DNA of 16,614 nucleotides from an uncultured Muribaculaceae bacterium (GTDB taxonomy: Bacteria > Bacteroidota > Bacteroidia > Bacteroidales > Muribaculaceae): positions 1 through 16,614 of the forward strand of contig CAJTPK010000041.1 in the NCBI GenBank assembly GCA_910578075.1, in the 5' to 3' direction. Below the pieces are notes generated by a model. That model searched no databases and had not been told where the DNA came from. It saw nothing but the letters and a program-made list of their open reading frames with translations. The position numbers were made by a program, and so were the translations under genes. How positions within the stretch are numbered: the first letter of the stretch is position 1; the number at the start of each line of letters is the position of its first letter. Shown piece by piece: positions 13,714 through 16,614 of the stretch.

Positions 13714-16614
13714 TTAGAACTTAACTGAAAGCTGGAAAGAGAAGACACGTGCGGGAACATAGTAATCGCCCTGTCCGCCTCCGAAGCTATACTGAGGATT
13801 GAAACCTTTCTGACGAGTGATGATAAAGAGGTTATCAACGGAGAATCCAAGGTTGAGATTCTGCATCTTCATTGCGCTTACCCATTTTGACGGGAAATCG
13901 TATGAAACCATAAGATTCTTAAGTGTCAGATAGTTGTTTGAGATGAGGAATCTCGAACTCATAGCGTTGTCATACTGGCTGTATTCAGTGTTAAGCTGAG
14001 GCACACCATTGGGATCGATACGGTTGGGGCTGTCTTCTGTCATGCCGGCAGGTGCTGCTGTCCAAGCCTTTGCAAGATCGGTATGTAATGCAGCGGGGCT
14101 GTCTGAACTTACAGACATCAGGCTCTGGTATACAGAGTTGCTTGATTTACCACCAAGGCTATATGTGAAGAGCAGACCGAGGTTGATACCCTTCCATGAG
14201 AAGTTAGTGCCGAATGAACCATACACGGTAGGAAGTGCTGTGCCCATTACCTTGCGACGCGCATAAGACGTATTGGTTGTGTAATACTTTCCGTTGATCT
14301 CAACAAGCTCACCTGCTTTGCTTGCATTTGCTACGTTTGAGTTCCATAGAGCTTCGTTGTAAACCTTGTTGCCTTCTGAATCATATGAATAGTAGTCGGG
14401 AGAATCTGGAGCCATATCGTAAAGAGAACGACCTGTCAGCTGATCCACACCTGCCCACTCATATGTATATTTCTCATAAAGGCTCTTGCCCATGAACAAG
14501 GCTGCGCTTGCCATATCCTGGTTCTTAGGAAGCTTGATGATCTTATTCTTCATGAATGTAGCATCAATGTTGAAGTTCCACTTCACATCCTTGTTGCGGA
14601 TGATGTCTACACCGAATGCGAGCTCCCAGCCAATATTCTGCATCGTACCGATATTGGAAAGGATAGAGGGGTTGTAACCGTCATTTCCAAGAGTACCTAC
14701 AGATGAAGGCAGAGTCACATTGAAGAGAAGATCTGTGTTGCGTTTGTTGAAGTAACCGATGCTGAAGTTGAAGCGGTCATCAAAGAGTGAACCCTCAAGA
14801 GCGATGTCAAATGTCTTGGTTGCCTCCCATTTGATATCGGGAGTTGCAAGCTGAGTCGGAGTGATGGTACCGTTGCTGTTCATAGGGCTGTTGAAGCCGT
14901 AAAGAGCCCAGTAAGCATATGTTCCGGCTGATGCGTCATTACCTACAGAACCGTAAGCGGCACGGAGTTTGAGGAAGTTGACCCAGTTGAGCGACTGCAT
15001 GAATTTCTCTTTGGTGATAATCCAGCTTGCACCTACAGACCAGAATGTACCCCAACGTTTGTCTTTTGCAAAGCGAGATGTACCATCACGGCGAACGGAA
15101 GCCTCAGCAAAATATTTCTGATCCCAGTTATAGCGGGCACGGCCGAGATAAGACTCAGTACGTCTCATCCTTATTTGCTGGTTATCGGAATAATATGTAT
15201 CAAAGTTCGGGAAAGCCAAGATGTCAGGAAGGATCTGACCTCTCTTTACCATGTTACCGAGATCATAGCCATACTGATAGTTCTCGTGATCAAGCAACAC
15301 ATCAACATGGTTTTTACCGTAATCCTGGTTCCATGTAAGTTGCTGCATGAAGGTGTGCGACTTATATGTTCCGAAGTCCTGGCTGAGAAGACCGATACCT
15401 GCCTGTGATCCGGCAGTATTGTTCATATACTCGGATGCAGTCTGTTTGCGGCGGTACATCGATCCACGGAGTGTAAGTTCAAAACCGTAAGGGATGATAG
15501 CTGTTCCATAGATAGAGCCATCGATTGTCGTAGATGCGTAGTTCTTTTTATCGAGGCGCATTGTCCATGCCACGTTGGAACCCTTGTTGTATTGCTCTGT
15601 GTTCCATACTGGCTCTCCGGTTGCAGGATCGTATACAACAGCACCTGTTGCATCATGAAGATAATAAGGATATACAGGAGCTGTATTGATAACATTAAAC
15701 GGGTTTGAAACGAGTCCAAGGTTATCCGGATCAGCCTGACCCTGCTCTGATTCCTGATGAGCTGCATAAACATTCACACCCATCTTGAAATAGCTCACTG
15801 GCTGATAGTTTGCATTGAAGCGGGCATTGAAACGCTCGAAATCTGTATTGAGGATATATCCGTTCTCCTTAAGATAACCAACAGAAGAGAAGATATTGAA
15901 TTTCTCTGTGGCGGCTGAAGCGTTCACGTTATATTCCTGACGATAACCGTTCTGGGAGATGGCATCCCACCAGTCGAGGTCATTATATCCGGGAAGCATG
16001 TTTGCCACAAGCTTATTTTCAGAATTGAAAAGCTTGTTGTTAGGAGCATCATAGATATTATTCAATATAACATCATCTATAAGATTTTCTCTTGCATACT
16101 CAGCGGCAGTATTATAATCCGGGAATGCAGTTGTGATGGTTGCAAGACCATTGGCATAACCGTTAAGCATTGCTTCCATCCACTGGTTTGCACCCATACG
16201 GTCGTAGAAAGGAAGACCGCGGTTATACATACCCTGACGAACCTGCAGTGTAACATCAACCTTACCTACATTCTTGGCTTTCTTAGTTGTGATGAGGATG
16301 ACACCATTGGCACCACGGTTACCATATAGAGCGGAAGATGCAGCATCCTTCAATACTGACATTGATTCGATGTCAGCAGGGTTGAGGTCTGCGATTGAAC
16401 CCTCATAAACGACACCGTCAACAACGTAGAGCGGAGTATTGGAACCGTTGATAGAGTTAAAACCGCGGATTCGGATTGAGGGAGAAGTACCGGGGTTACC
16501 GACCGAGTTGTTCACCTGCACGCCGGGGGCGTTGCCCTCGAGGGCGGCGGTCACGGAGGTTACGGGACGGTCCTCGATCTCCTTGCTGCCTACCACTGCC
16601 ACGGAACCGGTAAG
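13714..16614 (-). CDS. SusC/RagA-family TonB-linked transporter (susC2), N terminus beyond window
   Basis: The visible 966 residues cover most of the plug and the whole barrel of a second SusC. The frame stays open through the last complete codon (CTT, 16612-16614). The visible part starts at LTGSVAVVGSKEIEDRP, equivalent to residue 116 of SusC1, so about 115 residues (signal peptide, regulatory-like domain, TonB box) would lie to the right. A GTG at 16602 can be read as a start but falls inside the plug and is not credible for an exported protein. Plug motifs NAPGVQV, IRIRGF, PLYVVDGVV and DIESMSVLKDAASSALYG are intact, and the barrel ends QLSVKF. It forms an operon with susD2. Whether a complete, transcribed 5' end exists is the key unknown. 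Confidence 0.95.
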   Translation of the reverse strand, partial: LTGSVAVVGSKEIEDRPVTSVTAALEGNAPGVQVNNSVGNPGTSPSIRIRGFNSINGSNTPLYVVDGVVYEGSIADLNPADIESMSVLKDAASSALYGNRGANGVILITTKKAKNVGKVDVTLQVRQGMYNRGLPFYDRMGANQWMEAMLNGYANGLATITTAFPDYNTAAEYARENLIDDVILNNIYDAPNNKLFNSENKLVANMLPGYNDLDWWDAISQNGYRQEYNVNASAATEKFNIFSSVGYLKENGYILNTDFERFNARFNANYQPVSYFKMGVNVYAAHQESEQGQADPDNLGLVSNPFNVINTAPVYPYYLHDATGAVVYDPATGEPVWNTEQYNKGSNVAWTMRLDKKNYASTTIDGSIYGTAIIPYGFELTLRGSMYRRKQTASEYMNNTAGSQAGIGLLSQDFGTYKSHTFMQQLTWNQDYGKNHVDVLLDHENYQYGYDLGNMVKRGQILPDILAFPNFDTYYSDNQQIRMRRTESYLGRARYNWDQKYFAEASVRRDGTSRFAKDKRWGTFWSVGASWIITKEKFMQSLNWVNFLKLRAAYGSVGNDASAGTYAYWALYGFNSPMNSNGTITPTQLATPDIKWEATKTFDIALEGSLFDDRFNFSIGYFNKRNTDLLFNVTLPSSVGTLGNDGYNPSILSNIGTMQNIGWELAFGVDIIRNKDVKWNFNIDATFMKNKIIKLPKNQDMASAALFMGKSLYEKYTYEWAGVDQLTGRSLYDMAPDSPDYYSYDSEGNKVYNEALWNSNVANASKAGELVEINGKYYTTNTSYARRKVMGTALPTVYGSFGTNFSWKGINLGLLFTYSLGGKSSNSVYQSLMSVSSDSPAALHTDLAKAWTAAPAGMTEDSPNRIDPNGVPQLNTEYSQYDNAMSSRFLISNNYLTLKNLMVSYDFPSKWVSAMKMQNLNLGFSVDNLFIITRQKGFNPQYSFGGGQGDYYVPARVFSFQLSVKF
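14717..14829 (-). repeat. Inverted near-identical barrel segment, copy in susC2
   Basis: This is the partner of 8938-9050 (105 of 113 identical, perfect over 14744-14802), on the minus strand. Confidence 0.85.
16498..16614 (-). repeat. Inverted near-identical plug segment, copy in susC2
   Basis: This is the partner of 7150-7266 (114 of 117 identical). It reaches the right window edge with no loss of identity, so the shared segment very likely continues into the unseen 5' part of susC2. Confidence 0.9.

Noticed and set aside
16498..16602. GTG at 16602 as the true start of susC2
   Set aside because: The frame stays open upstream with LTGS matching susC1, and starting here would remove the signal peptide and TonB box needed for an outer-membrane transporter.

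Overview
The window looks like a member of the Bacteroidales, most likely Muribaculaceae-like. The evidence is two SusC/SusD outer-membrane pairs, several Bacteroidetes-type promoters (a TTG/TTTG box, about 20 nt, then TAnnTTTG), start codons without clear Shine-Dalgarno sequences, and a DUF6452/DUF6048-type gene pair. The family-level placement is my impression, not a computed result.

Layout. Positions 1-52 hold a truncated tRNA-Lys(UUU) on the minus strand with its own promoter, divergent from a three-gene plus-strand operon (247-2623). That operon encodes a membrane-anchored GT2 glycosyltransferase, a small lipoprotein (DUF6452-like) and an outer-membrane beta-barrel-type protein (DUF6048-like). 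All three genes overlap at their stop/start codons. Next are an exported choloylglycine hydrolase/penicillin acylase-family enzyme (2659-3705) and an unrecognised small lipoprotein (3767-4315). The lipoprotein's promoter abuts a heptamer tandem repeat.

Between this lipoprotein and a convergent secreted M6-family metalloprotease (4859-6559, minus) lies a roughly 0.5 kb gene-free block built from nested repeats. It has perfect 42-bp terminal inverted repeats, a 43-nt-arm hairpin, a 61-bp direct repeat and further hairpins. It resembles a MITE-like or palindromic element, and its left terminal repeat forms the end of the lipoprotein coding sequence. A 9-bp tandem array (6697-6768) sits in the divergent spacer before susC1.

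The right 10 kb contains two convergent susCD operons: susC1-susD1 (plus, 6805-11901) and susD2-susC2 (minus, 11978 to beyond the right edge). They are separated by one strong bidirectional terminator. The two susC genes share an inverted, near-identical 117-bp segment in the plug-coding region (7150-7266 against 16498-16614, 3 mismatches, all synonymous) that runs off the window edge, plus a second block in the barrel. Recombination between the inverted copies would flip the whole interior and change which SusC barrel and SusD are fused to the expressed N-terminal module. This is the arrangement of the known Bacteroides susC shufflons and is the most interesting hypothesis here. No recombinase is visible in the window.

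As a whole the region encodes cell-envelope and nutrient-acquisition functions: outer-membrane uptake pairs, a secreted protease, an exported amidase, lipoproteins and a lipid-linked sugar transferase. No glycoside hydrolase or sigma/anti-sigma regulator is present to indicate the SusCD substrates.
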